From: CAVXJN01 sp963773585 | GTDB lineage: Bacteria; Pseudomonadota; Gammaproteobacteria; JASBUN01 | Assembly: GCA_963773585.1 (NCBI GenBank) | Contig: CAVZBR010000005.1 | Location: forward strand, 62,001 to 126,000 | Direction: 5' to 3' | Length of the DNA stretch: 64,000 nucleotides | In this document: positions 18,824 through 25,923 of the stretch, in pieces | How the letters are laid out: every line of letters begins with the position of its first letter | Position numbering within the stretch: the stretch's first letter is position 1 | Translations under genes and position numbers: made by a program | The notes under the pieces: generated by a model | Seen by the model: only the letters and a program-made list of their open reading frames with translations | Told to the model about the DNA's origin: nothing | The model's database searches: none

Positions 18824-18846
18824 GTGTATATTTATACACTATTATA
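18824..18846 (-). promoter_or_regulatory. intI promoter -10 and LexA-like palindrome
   Basis: On the minus strand a perfect TATAAT (18841-18846) is followed at once by an inverted repeat, GTGTATA-AA-TATACAC (18824-18839). The 20-bp region matches the enterobacterial LexA consensus at about 16 positions. However, the outer CTG/CAG triplets are GTG/CAC on both sides. Integrase genes are LexA-repressed in many integrons, so an SOS operator is plausible. The symmetric change could also mean another repressor. Confidence 0.45.
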
Positions 18847-19052
18847 CAAAGCCTGCAAGGGTCGTCCGCTTCAACAATCCGGATGATGATGTAAGCGGCT
18901 GAAATTCTTTCAATAAAATGAGCACGACAGCCGCAACCTAACGCCATATCACGCAGATCCACGTTCCATTTCAATAACAAGTAAAACCGCGGTATATTCG
19001 CGGAAAAAGCGGACGAAGAATCTGCGGCATGTTTCGGACCTATAACAAAAAC

Positions 19053-19117
19053 CAACAAAGCTCGATCCGCCAGATATCGAATATACGGTGGATGAGACGT
19101 CTACTTAATCGTTAGGC
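19053..19117 (+). other. attI-like recombination site
   Basis: The 350-bp stretch between intI and the first cassette gene has no supported gene. It ends with GTTAGGC (19111-19117), a canonical integron core site (GTTRRRY), placed on the array side of the integrase start. This is where attI is expected. The left boundary is set by convention (about 65 bp) and is not visible in the sequence. Confidence 0.6.
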
Positions 19118-19126
19118 GGAAGACAC

Positions 19127-19910
19127 ATGGGATCAATTGAGGCCAACTACATAGCGTGGTGGGGAGCTGGACTCTCCACTTTATTGGCCATTGTTAAACT
19201 GTGGGAGCTTTGGCGGGATCGCTTTCGGATCGATGTTGGGTACAACTTTACATCAGATCCAGAAGCTGGGAATGAGATATATGTTCGGAACTTAAGCGCA
19301 ACCCCGATAATCCTGAGCGACTGCAAGAGATTACATCGAGAACTGTCGGATTGGCTGTCGAGCTTAGATCCAGAAACTGTGACAGAGGATATTGAGAAAA
19401 ATGGTCACGAAAAAATTCCGTCGATGACTTAGAAGCACGACGGTTGGGGCGCTGAGTTTGAAGCAATCCCGATAGAAGCCAGTGAAACGAGGAAAGGGGC
19501 AGAGGGTTATTGGAGTACATTCCAGTGGTGCTCGATAGGTAAAAACGTACGGAAGCCAATCAGGGATGCCGTTCGTTCAAAGGGCGGGCGTTATGGCGAA
19601 TTGACAAGGCCACATCGTTGCAGTAAACGTAGATGGACATTCCCTGGATAGGATCGACGAAATGCAGGCTTTGTTTGGTAAGGAGGAATACGTCTATAAT
19701 CTGCGAATCCCGATGGTCACCCTGAGATGAGGCGTGCGCCGAATGGTACGTAGTTCGGCACAAAGGGATCCGAAAGGTATACGTAAGTGAAGCTAGCGGA
19801 GAATGGATTTTTGGCGGCCTGAATCCATGGAATCTAGTAAAAGGCCGAAAGATCTATATGCGTTTATACGTCGCAGGCAGACGGCCGGTGCTGAAGAAGG
19901 TGTATGGCTA
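19127..19910 (+). pseudogene. decayed first cassette gene (membrane-anchored hypothetical)
   Basis: An open frame of 101 codons starts at 19127, ten bases after the attI core. It encodes a protein with one N-terminal membrane helix (YIAWWGAGLSTLLAIVKLWELW) and a soluble part. The frame stops at 19432. Downstream, coding-like fragments continue in shifted frames to about 19910 (for example FGGLNPWNLVKGRKIYMRLY, then VLKKVY). This suggests a longer cassette protein of roughly 250 residues broken by frameshifts. Function is unknown. The attC site follows directly. Confidence 0.5.
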
Positions 19911-19916
19911 GACTGC

Positions 19917-19974
19917 GCCTAACAAGGCGCTCCACCCGACGCGCTTCGCGCGCGGCTGAGCTTGGTCGTTAGTT
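19917..19974 (+). other. attC site 1
   Basis: Starts with GCCTAAC (inverse core, RYYYAAC) and ends with GTTAGTT, 58 bp. The internal GACGCGCTTCGCGCGCGGC section can fold, and the GGCGCTCC and GAGCTTGGTC arms flank it. This is the size and layout of a short attC. Confidence 0.75.
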
Positions 19975-19992
19975 ACCAAAAAAGGAGAGCAC

Positions 19993-20367
19993 ATTGAGTT
20001 TCGACTGGTCATCATTTGGTTCAATAATACTATAAAAGAAGCGATTGCTCTGAATGGGATAGACCCGAAGGACTATTCAATATCCCTCTATCCGCCCGAT
20101 TTTCTGGTAGTAGAAAATAGCAGTAACAAGTGGAAGTTTGTAGAAGTTAAAGGGCCAACGGATAAGCTCCGGTTTAGGCAAGCTAACTGGTTCATTAATT
20201 TAATGCCCGAGGCGTGGGACTACGAAATATTCGCTTCATTAAATAGAACATTCGATGACACGTATGTATGCAAGGCGTCCGCGCGCCGGAGTGGGGAAAG
20301 ATTCATGGATGAATACGCGAAAGAACTGGAAAGCGTAAAGGAATACAATGAAATGTTCAAAAACTAG
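19993..20367 (+). CDS. VRR-NUC-like nuclease-fold cassette protein, no standard start codon
   Basis: A 124-codon frame in AT-richer sequence opens the second cassette. The part IDPKDYSISLYPPDFLVV followed by FVEVKGPTDKLRFRQANWF matches the PD...(E)xK core and the downstream Q/W helix of VRR-NUC domains. These are a PD-(D/E)XK nuclease branch found in FAN1-type and phage/cassette nucleases. A good AGGAG (19983-19987) is followed at 5 nt by ATT in this frame, or by TTG in the +1 frame that soon stops. Either a rare ATT start or a frameshift near the start must be assumed. A second nuclease-like gene follows 14 bp later. Confidence 0.5.
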   Translation: MEFRLVIIWFNNTIKEAIALNGIDPKDYSISLYPPDFLVVENSSNKWKFVEVKGPTDKLRFRQANWFINLMPEAWDYEIFASLNRTFDDTYVCKASARRSGERFMDEYAKELESVKEYNEMFKN

Positions 20368-20686
20368 ATCGTGGGCTACCAATGAATTTGCAGAAAAAAA
20401 TCGCCAATGTGGCGAAGCTTCAAGGTGAATTACTTCGTCATCATAACGTCGGGCACCCTGATTGGTACGCGGAAATGCTTGTATGCGCTGCTTTTAATGG
20501 ACATTTGGCCGTGACTAATAATCCAGATTTTGATGTCCGATGTGAATGTCACGGAACCATCCAAGTGAAATGCAGAGTAGATGGTACGGACACAACTCAA
20601 AACAGAACTAATTTTGCACGCTACGAAAAGGACGCATTTAGAAATGGACCCCGAAAATTGGACAGCGCGATAAGTGCTTCCTCGGG

Positions 20687-21511
20687 TTAAGCTGCCAGCT
20701 TGGCAGCGGATTCGTAGTACACGCTGTCCGGCGTGCGCCGGTCAAGCGATTGATGCCGTCTCTCGGTGTTGTAGAAAACGAAGTACCGCCCCAGTGAAGC
20801 CCGCGCGGCCGCGATGCTGTCGTAGGCCTTCAGATACACCTCCTCGTACTTCACGCTACGCCACAGGCGTTCGACGAAGACGTTGTCGACCCACCGGCCC
20901 TTGCCATCCATGCTGATACGGATGCCATGGCGCTTGAGGACGCCGGTGAAGTCCTCGCTGGTGAACTGGCAGCCCTGGTCGGTATTGAAGATCTCCGGCA
21001 CGCCATGAGTCTCGATCGCTTCTTCCAGCGCTTCGACGCAGAAGCTGGCATCGAGCGTGTTGGACACGCGCCACGACAGCACCTTGCGCGAGTACCAGTC
21101 CATGATCGCGACCAGATACACAAAGCTGCGCGCCATCGGGATATACGTGATGTCGGTCGCCCAGACCTGGTTGGGACGCTCGATGACCAGATCCCGCAGC
21201 AGGTACGGATAGACCTTGTGTGCCTGGTTGGCGAGACTGAGGTTGCGCTTTGGATACAGCGCCGCCAGGTCCATCGTGCGCATCAGGCGCCGGACCTTCT
21301 TGCGATGGATCCGGTGCCCCCGATCTTCCAGCCAGTCGCGGATGCGGCGGCTGCCGTAGAACGGATGCTTCAGGTGACAGCGGTCGATCAGCGCCATCAG
21401 TTCGAGTTCCTTGTCGGAGACCGGCTTGGGCACGTGATAGAACGTCGAGCGGGGCAGGTCCAGCAACGCGCATTGCCGCATCACCGGCAGCGGATCCTTC
21501 CGCTCTACCAT
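20687..21511 (-). CDS. IS3-family transposase OrfB (DDE catalytic part)
   Basis: 274-aa rve-type integrase domain with an HTH-like N-terminal part. The DDE triad is visible as D in WATDITYIP, D in NTDQGCQF and E in VERLWRSVKYEE. The C-terminal segment YNTERRHQSLDRRTPDSVY is typical of the family. It overlaps orfA by 7 bp in another frame, so the full transposase is presumably made by -1 frameshifting. It appears intact. Confidence 0.92.
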   Translation of the reverse strand: MVERKDPLPVMRQCALLDLPRSTFYHVPKPVSDKELELMALIDRCHLKHPFYGSRRIRDWLEDRGHRIHRKKVRRLMRTMDLAALYPKRNLSLANQAHKVYPYLLRDLVIERPNQVWATDITYIPMARSFVYLVAIMDWYSRKVLSWRVSNTLDASFCVEALEEAIETHGVPEIFNTDQGCQFTSEDFTGVLKRHGIRISMDGKGRWVDNVFVERLWRSVKYEEVYLKAYDSIAAARASLGRYFVFYNTERRHQSLDRRTPDSVYYESAAKLAA

Positions 21512-21813
21512 TTCTTTCCTCTGGGCCCGTGAATCCGTTCGAGCCCGCGTTCTAAAAAATCATTCTCCATCGTCAGCTGGCCGATTTTGGCATGCAGATC
21601 CTGAACCGTCTCCGCAGCGCCCTCCGCCTTGTTCGCCCCTTTGCCGAAGACATCCGGCGCGCTGTTCAGTAGCTGTTTCTTCCAGTCGGTGATCTGGTTG
21701 GCATGCACATCATACTTCTTGACCAGCTCGGCCATCGTCAAATCACCCCGGACCGCCGCCAGGGCGACCTTGGCCTTGAACTCGGGGGAATGGGTTCGTC
21801 TCTTCCTTCTCAT
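21505..21813 (-). CDS. IS3-family transposase OrfA
   Basis: About 102 aa, HTH protein of the IS3 two-frame system (RRKRRTHSPEFKAKVALAAVRGD, then MAELVKKYDVHANQITDWKK) with a C-terminal leucine-zipper-like stretch. The ATG at 21813 is preferred because GGAGAGA precedes it. Longer starts up to 21855 are possible. It binds the IS ends together with OrfB. Confidence 0.88.
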   Translation of the reverse strand: MRRKRRTHSPEFKAKVALAAVRGDLTMAELVKKYDVHANQITDWKKQLLNSAPDVFGKGANKAEGAAETVQDLHAKIGQLTMENDFLERGLERIHGPRGKKW

Positions 21814-22081
21814 CGCTTCTCTCCAGAGCATGTTGCTCATGATGGAGGAAAGCACTTATCTTCGTCCAATGACTGTCCAACGAGGTGGGTCCAGCTCTTT
21901 TGACCATGCTGCAATCGTAATTTTCGAATCAAACTATCTGCTTAAAGGGGCTGTAATAATTCCCATTATTGACGTTTTATCTTTGAGACGACCGGCCGGC
22001 CATGTGAAATGGAACGATGTTCAGTCACATGAGAACTCGAGATCCATTCTGAACGATCTTAAGAGTGTTAGCGGAGAATAA

Positions 22082-22153
22082 ACATAACAAATCCATCAAG
22101 CCGACGCTCTCTTCGCTGCGCTTCGTTCGCGCGGCTTATGGATGACGTTATGT
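22082..22153 (+). other. attC site 2
   Basis: ACATAAC (22082-22088) and GTTATGT (22147-22153) are exact reverse complements and bound a 72-bp imperfect hairpin. AATCCATCAAGCCG pairs with CGGCTTATGGATGAC, leaving a short loop of CG-rich sequence with TTCG turns. This is the clearest attC in the array. Confidence 0.85.
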
Positions 22154-22164
22154 GTCCTGAGGTT

Positions 22165-22372
22165 ATGACAGACGAATCGATTCCTTTCGCTACTGGCCTT
22201 TGGCTTCCATTTTTGGCAACGGTAGGTGCTTCCTTCACCGTCTTGGCGATTCAAGCACTGAACCAATTCCGAAAGGAGCATAGGCAGCGGCTTTATGCCG
22301 TCGGATTCATGGTGGACGTGCTTTACAAGCTAGTCCAATCAGAACTAATCATTCAGAAGCACACCATCGGAC
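22165..22372 (+). pseudogene. truncated membrane-protein cassette gene
   Basis: Starts just after attC site 2 (ATG 22165 with GAGG upstream; another ATG lies inside the core site at 22150). The remaining 69 codons encode a protein with one membrane helix (FATGLWLPFLATVGASFTVLAI) followed by a charged helix. Its 3' end and its own attC are missing. The frame runs into the terminal inverted repeat of the second IS at about 22373. Function unknown. Confidence 0.6.
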
Positions 22373-22377
22373 GGGTT

Positions 22378-23250
22378 CTACCCCGATACCGCGGACGGTT
22401 TAAAAACGCCTGAAAACTTCTGATCCTGCCTGGCCACTCTACGTCGCATTCTTGGGTTGTGGAACCGTTCGACGTAATGGAACAGATCAGCCCTGGCTTC
22501 ATCTCGTGTGCGGTAGTGACAATGGTTTGTGCGCTCTCGCTTGAGCATGCCAAAAAACCCTTCGCACGCCGCATTGTCACCGCAATGACCGACCGCACTC
22601 ATTGAGCAGATGAGCGTATTTTGCTTCAGGAATCGCTGATAATCGCCACTCCTGAACTGACTGCCTCGGTCAGAATGCAATACCACCGACCATCTGCCCT
22701 GACGCTGCCAGACGGCCATCTCCACAGCACGAATAACCATCTGCCGATCCTGACGATGATGCATCGACCAACCCACGACGAGCTTGCTGAACAGGTCGAT
22801 GACTACGCACAAATACAGCTTGCCTTCATCGGTCTGCAACTCGGTAATATCCGTGACCCATTTGGTCTCAGGTTCCAGAGCCAGGAAATCCCGCTCCAAA
22901 TGATTGCGTATACCCGCCGGTGGCAAGCCCGACTTTGCGCGCATGCCATGCCTCTTCTTGCGTGGCCAGCCCGCAATGCCGTTGACAGACATCAGGCGCG
23001 CAACCCGGTTCTTGCTCGCCGTTTCGCCTTCGTCGGTCAGATCCTCATGCATGCGCGGAACACCGATAATCCCGCCGCCGTCCTCATGGATCGCTCGAAT
23101 CCGCTTCAGCAAACGCTCATTGTCGAGCTGCCGTGGACTGGGTAGACGGCCCGACCAATCATAGAAGCCACTGGGCGAAACTTTCAGAAGCCGACACATC
23201 ATGCGAACCGGAAACTCATCGCGGCAACGTTCAATCGCTTGATATCTCAA
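22378..23250 (-). CDS. IS3-family transposase OrfB (DDE catalytic part)
   Basis: 290 aa. It has an N-terminal HTH_21-like segment (RMMCRLLKVSPSGFYDW) and an rve catalytic core with D in WVTDITELQ, D in LHSDRGSQF and E in ACEGFFGMLKRE. The C-terminus HYVERFHNPRMRRRVARQ varies from the common YNxxRxH pattern. It overlaps orfA by 4 bp. It appears intact and is clearly different in sequence from the transposase of element A. Confidence 0.92.
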   Translation of the reverse strand: MRYQAIERCRDEFPVRMMCRLLKVSPSGFYDWSGRLPSPRQLDNERLLKRIRAIHEDGGGIIGVPRMHEDLTDEGETASKNRVARLMSVNGIAGWPRKKRHGMRAKSGLPPAGIRNHLERDFLALEPETKWVTDITELQTDEGKLYLCVVIDLFSKLVVGWSMHHRQDRQMVIRAVEMAVWQRQGRWSVVLHSDRGSQFRSGDYQRFLKQNTLICSMSAVGHCGDNAACEGFFGMLKRERTNHCHYRTRDEARADLFHYVERFHNPRMRRRVARQDQKFSGVFKPSAVSG

Positions 23251-23534
23251 GACGACTCTTTGGCGAAGAACGTTGCCGCTGCGCGTAAAAAATCCCGTTC
23301 CTTTTTTACCCGAGCCAGTTCCCGCTTCAGCCGTGCAACCTCCTCATCTCTTGGGTTACCCGAACCGCCAAAGGCGCGGTGACCCTTGCTGTCCGCTTCT
23401 CGTTTCCAGCGGGTCAACAGGTTGGCCGCAATCCCCAACTCCCGGGCGACTTGCGCACAACTAACGCCGGGCTGCCTGGCTTGTTCCACAGCCCCCTGCT
23501 TGAACTCCTGACTGAATCGCCTTCTCTTGGACAT
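23247..23534 (-). CDS. IS3-family transposase OrfA
   Basis: 95 aa. HTH domain (SKRRRFSQEFKQGAVEQARQ, then ARELGIAANLLTRWKRE) and a heptad-like helix ending VKKERDFLRAAATFFAKESS, typical of the IS3 subgroup. The frame overlaps orfB for programmed frameshifting. The ribosome site region AAAGGAGTG lies just upstream on the minus strand. Confidence 0.9.
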   Translation of the reverse strand: MSKRRRFSQEFKQGAVEQARQPGVSCAQVARELGIAANLLTRWKREADSKGHRAFGGSGNPRDEEVARLKRELARVKKERDFLRAAATFFAKESS

Positions 23535-23597
23535 AAGAACACTCCTTTGGGCCCATTATGGGCTTTTTTGAAGTGTCCGGGTAATCGGGGTAGAACC

Positions 23598-23834
23598 CCC
23601 AAGCATGGAATTAGCTTCTCGGACGTAGAGATAGCATTCTATGACCAGTACGCCATTTCCATGCCCGACCCAGGGGCATCGGCGGAAGAGCGATTCATCT
23701 TGGTTGGAATGGATGCCTTGGACACGACTGTGGTGGTGGTCTACACCTATCGTGGTGATTCGATACGCATTATTTCAGCGCGTAGGGCGACTAAGTCAGA
23801 GCGAAACAGTTATGAGGAAGGAATACGATTTTAG
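23598..23834 (+). pseudogene. brnT: BrnT-type toxin gene lacking its 5' end
   Basis: The residual 78 codons read PKHGISFSDVEIAFYDQYA...ERFILVGMDA...YTYRGDSIRIISARRATKSER, the standard core and C-terminus of BrnT ribonuclease toxins. The first 15 or so residues (the FEWDxxK region and start codon) are replaced by the right end of IS element B. Key residues downstream, including the R-I-I-S-A-R-xA strand, remain. A frame open through the IS end could allow fusion translation, but normal expression is lost. The brnA start overlaps its 3' end. Confidence 0.82.
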
Positions 23835-24063
23835 TAAAGGTAAGCGCGGACCAGTGGCGAAAAACACTGGTAAGACTCGCATTACGATTTATCTCGACGA
23901 CGATATCATCGCTGCCTTTCGAGAGAAGGGCGATGAACTCGGGCGGGGTTACCAGACGCTAATTAACGATGCATTACGGGAAGTATTGTCAAAAACCGAG
24001 CCGGCGGTGGATGCAAAGACGCTTAGGCGGATCATACGTGAAGAACTCAAGAAGGTGGGCTGA
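23812..24063 (+). CDS. brnA: BrnA-type antitoxin
   Basis: 83-aa ribbon-helix-helix antitoxin. KTRITIYLDDDIIAAFREKGDELGRGYQTLINDALREVL is the usual DNA-binding fold that also neutralises BrnT and represses the operon. It is intact although its toxin is truncated. It starts inside the 3' end of brnT (ATG at 23812), the normal toxin-first order for this family. Its promoter was presumably in the lost region upstream of brnT, so expression may depend on the IS or on read-through. Confidence 0.88.
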   Translation: MRKEYDFSKGKRGPVAKNTGKTRITIYLDDDIIAAFREKGDELGRGYQTLINDALREVLSKTEPAVDAKTLRRIIREELKKVG

Positions 24064-24065
24064 TC

Positions 24066-24125
24066 GGTATAACCAGCCCATCGAACTGACGCCAAAACTC
24101 GGCGCGGTTCACGGGCGGCGGTAGC
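24066..24125 (+). other. decayed attC-like site
   Basis: GTATAAC directly after brnA could be an inverse core site. GAACTGACGCC and GGCGCGGTTC can form the inner stem. The expected GTTRRRY core is not present; only GTAGCCT stands at the right place. It is probably a mutated attC between the brnA cassette and the next one. Confidence 0.3.
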
Positions 24126-24140
24126 CTCCTTGGAGACGAA

Positions 24141-24665
24141 ATGCCCGTCATTCGGTGCACGAAAAAGCTTCAGCGGGAGATGGGTCTGAAGTCTGCCGAT
24201 CTATCCACGGCGGAGCCTGATTCCTTGCCACTCAGCTCTTGGCACGCCAATCTCATCTTCATCGGCCGGCGCAAGTGCGTCCTTTTCGTCAATGATCGGA
24301 CCTTGTTCAATTTCATCGCTCCCGATGTTCGGCGTGCTGAGATTCGTGATCTGGCCTCGGTGTTCCTCTCGTATCTAGTTTGCGTGCTTCATGCTGAGCA
24401 GCTTCCGAAGCCAGTGGTTGAGCAGATCCTGGCGGAATCGGCCCAGGTCTCCTTTGGCAGCACGACCAACCGCAGCGTTGTCGGCTCCATGAATGATCTT
24501 GTCTTTCACTACGAGCTTCACATCCTTTCTGCCGGCGGCGTGCATAGCGCGGAGGTTCCCAGCATCATCAGGCGCCTCAACCGGATGCCGATGGGGGCGC
24601 TCAAATACGCATTCCCCATCGAAGAGCTTCAAGCCCTGTATGGTGTCCAGCAAAGCGGGGCATAG
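24141..24665 (+). CDS. DUF6933 family cassette protein
   Basis: 174-aa soluble protein. The start MPVIRCTKKLQREMGL, followed by SSWHANLIFIGRRKCVLFVNDRTLFNF, matches the DUF6933 pattern (short CTKKL strand, then WHANL..RRKCVLF.N..T). No enzymatic residue set is known for the family. The gene is a typical single-gene cassette, followed by an attC. The C-terminal MPMGALKYAFPIEEL also recurs in such proteins. Confidence 0.7.
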   Translation: MPVIRCTKKLQREMGLKSADLSTAEPDSLPLSSWHANLIFIGRRKCVLFVNDRTLFNFIAPDVRRAEIRDLASVFLSYLVCVLHAEQLPKPVVEQILAESAQVSFGSTTNRSVVGSMNDLVFHYELHILSAGGVHSAEVPSIIRRLNRMPMGALKYAFPIEELQALYGVQQSGA

Positions 24666-24741
24666 GGCGGTAAGGTATTGAAGAAACAAGAGAAGAGGCC
24701 TGACAGTGCGCTGGAGCATGGGCAGATGATTGCGCAGCGTT

Positions 24742-24833
24742 TTTCAACAGTCCGCCGACGCATCGAATTAGGCGCTCCAGCCGGCCGCAAAACCGTTGTG
24801 TGGTTTCGCGTCGGCTGAGCTTCAACGTTAGGC
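24742..24833 (+). other. attC site 3
   Basis: Ends with a perfect core GTTAGGC (24827-24833). GCCGACGC near 24753 pairs with GCGTCGGC near 24809, and the closing section TGAGCTTCAACGTTAGGC has the classic attC form. The left inverse core is less clear (TTTCAAC at 24742-24748), so the left limit is approximate. Confidence 0.7.
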
Positions 24834-24851
24834 CAAAGCAGGTACTGAGAC

Positions 24852-25370
24852 ATGCTTTTCGACGGGGTTGAGAGTCTTATCCGCACGCTAGTGGTCGGAG
24901 TGCTGGCATACATTGCTCTCATTCTATTTCTGCGAGTCTCCGGCAGGCGAACGTTATCCAAGATGAACGCGTTTGACTTCGTGGTGACCGTCGCCTTGGG
25001 ATCCACTTTAGCGACGGTTTTATTGAGCAAGAGCGTGTCCTTGACAAACGGAGTAGCGGCGTTCGGTCTGTTGATTGGCCTGCAGTTCATTGTGACCTGG
25101 ACCAGCGTTCGAATTCCATGGGTTCAGAAGGTGGTTACTGGCGAACCGATCATGCTGTTGTATCGCGGAGCCTTCCTGGCTCGGGCTTTACGGAAGGCCC
25201 GTGTCACCGAGAGCGAGGTTCGTGCAGCGGTTCGGAGTGCTGGCGTAGCGCAGATGGAAAGTGTCGATGCTGTGATATTAGAAACCGATGGCTCCTTTAG
25301 CGTACTAGAAAAGGTCCCCGACCAAGGGGGCTCGAGCCTCAAGGGCGTCAACAGCACCGAATCTGTATGA
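24852..25370 (+). CDS. DUF421/YetF-like membrane protein
   Basis: 172-aa protein with about three N-terminal membrane helices (residues roughly 10-85) and a cytoplasmic C-terminal domain. RVSGRRTLSKMNAFDFVVTVALGS and GEPIMLLYRGAFLARALRKARVTESEV are hallmark segments of the YetF/YcaP family. The family's biochemical role is not established; links to spore coat and envelope have been proposed. Cassette gene with attC sites on both sides. Confidence 0.82.
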   Translation: MLFDGVESLIRTLVVGVLAYIALILFLRVSGRRTLSKMNAFDFVVTVALGSTLATVLLSKSVSLTNGVAAFGLLIGLQFIVTWTSVRIPWVQKVVTGEPIMLLYRGAFLARALRKARVTESEVRAAVRSAGVAQMESVDAVILETDGSFSVLEKVPDQGGSSLKGVNSTESV

Positions 25371-25386
25371 TCGACCAACATCAGAC

Positions 25387-25445
25387 GTCTAACGAGCCGG
25401 TGAAGAGAATGTCCGCTGGCGCCGCCACCCCTGACCTCATTAGAT
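25387..25445 (+). other. attC site 4
   Basis: Begins with GTCTAAC (25387-25393). The matching right core should be GTTAGAC but reads ATTAGAT (25439-25445). The inner part TCCGCTGGCGCCGCCACC can fold. The mutated core may make it inactive. 59 bp. Confidence 0.5.
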
Positions 25446-25446
25446 C

Positions 25447-25923
25447 ATGATCCAAAACGAACGGCTGACCGCAACACTGGAAGGAGACTTTGTCGTCTTC
25501 CTGATTGGCATGCGCATCAATAACCCGCTCAAAGTTCACAAGTGGTGGCCTGTGGCCACTGCGATGCCACGTATGCTCAAGGAGCTCTACCGTCAACCTG
25601 AGCTGGGCTTCATTCACGCTGAAATGTGGTTCTCTCGCACCACCATCCTAGTGCAGTACTGGCGATCCGTGGAGCAACTCTTGGCTTATGCAACGAACAA
25701 GGAAGCGCAACATCTGCCCGCGTGGCGAGCCTTCAACAAGGCGGTCGGAACCGATGGGTCGGTGGGCATTTGGCATGAAACGTATGCAGCCACGTCTGGA
25801 ACGTACGAAAATGTCTACGTCAATATGCCGTTGTTCGGTCTTGGCAAGGCGGGTTCCGTGCAGCCCGCAACCGGGGGACGGCAGTCTGCATCAGGTCGGC
25901 TCGGGGGCGGAGATGCGCCGTAA
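25447..25923 (+). CDS. DUF4188 family protein
   Basis: 158 aa. The segments GDFVVFLIGMRINNPLKVHKWWPVATAM, LVQYWRSVEQLLAYATNKEAQHLPAW and GIWHETY are the conserved blocks of DUF4188, a dimeric alpha-beta-barrel group related to antibiotic-biosynthesis monooxygenase-like folds. Function is not known. The last 20 residues run into the attC site, which is common for cassette genes. Confidence 0.78.
   Translation: MIQNERLTATLEGDFVVFLIGMRINNPLKVHKWWPVATAMPRMLKELYRQPELGFIHAEMWFSRTTILVQYWRSVEQLLAYATNKEAQHLPAWRAFNKAVGTDGSVGIWHETYAATSGTYENVYVNMPLFGLGKAGSVQPATGGRQSASGRLGGGDAP

Larger units (their letters stand above)
20645..21893 (-). mobile_element. IS3-family insertion sequence A
   Basis: About 1.24 kb, carrying orfA and orfB on the minus strand. 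The ends are related inverted sequences, TGGACCCCGAAAATTGGACA on the left and TGGACCCACCTCGTTGGACA when the right end is read inward. If TGG is the 3-bp target duplication (20645-20647 and 21886-21888), the element proper is 20648-21885. If the TGG belongs to the ends, no duplication is visible. The first reading is favoured because it restores the interrupted gene. Confidence 0.85.
20382..22081 (+). pseudogene. PD-(D/E)XK-like cassette gene split by an IS3 element
   Basis: The 5' part (from ATG 20382) reads MNLQKKIANVAKLQGELL..., with PDFDVRCE...TIQVKCR resembling the metal-binding D...(Q/E)xK core of restriction-type nucleases. It is cut at about 20647 by an IS. The 3' part resumes at about 21886 (SSSFDHAAIVIFESNYLLKG...SGE) and stops at 22081. 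If the IS is removed with one copy of the flanking TGG, the two parts join in frame into a protein of about 153 residues. It forms a two-gene cassette with the upstream VRR-NUC-like frame. Confidence 0.65.
22373..23598 (-). mobile_element. IS3-family insertion sequence B
   Basis: About 1.23 kb with orfA and orfB on the minus strand. The terminal repeats read GGGTTCTACCCCGATACCGC at the left end and GGGTTCTACCCCGATTACCC inward from the right end. No direct target duplication can be found beside them. The flanks belong to two different cassettes (a membrane protein on the left, brnT on the right), so the element marks a deletion or recombination junction. Confidence 0.88.

Noticed and set aside
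20382..20690. Complete 102-aa gene
   Set aside because: Its last residues are translated from the IS end. The real C-terminus lies beyond the IS at 21886-22081.
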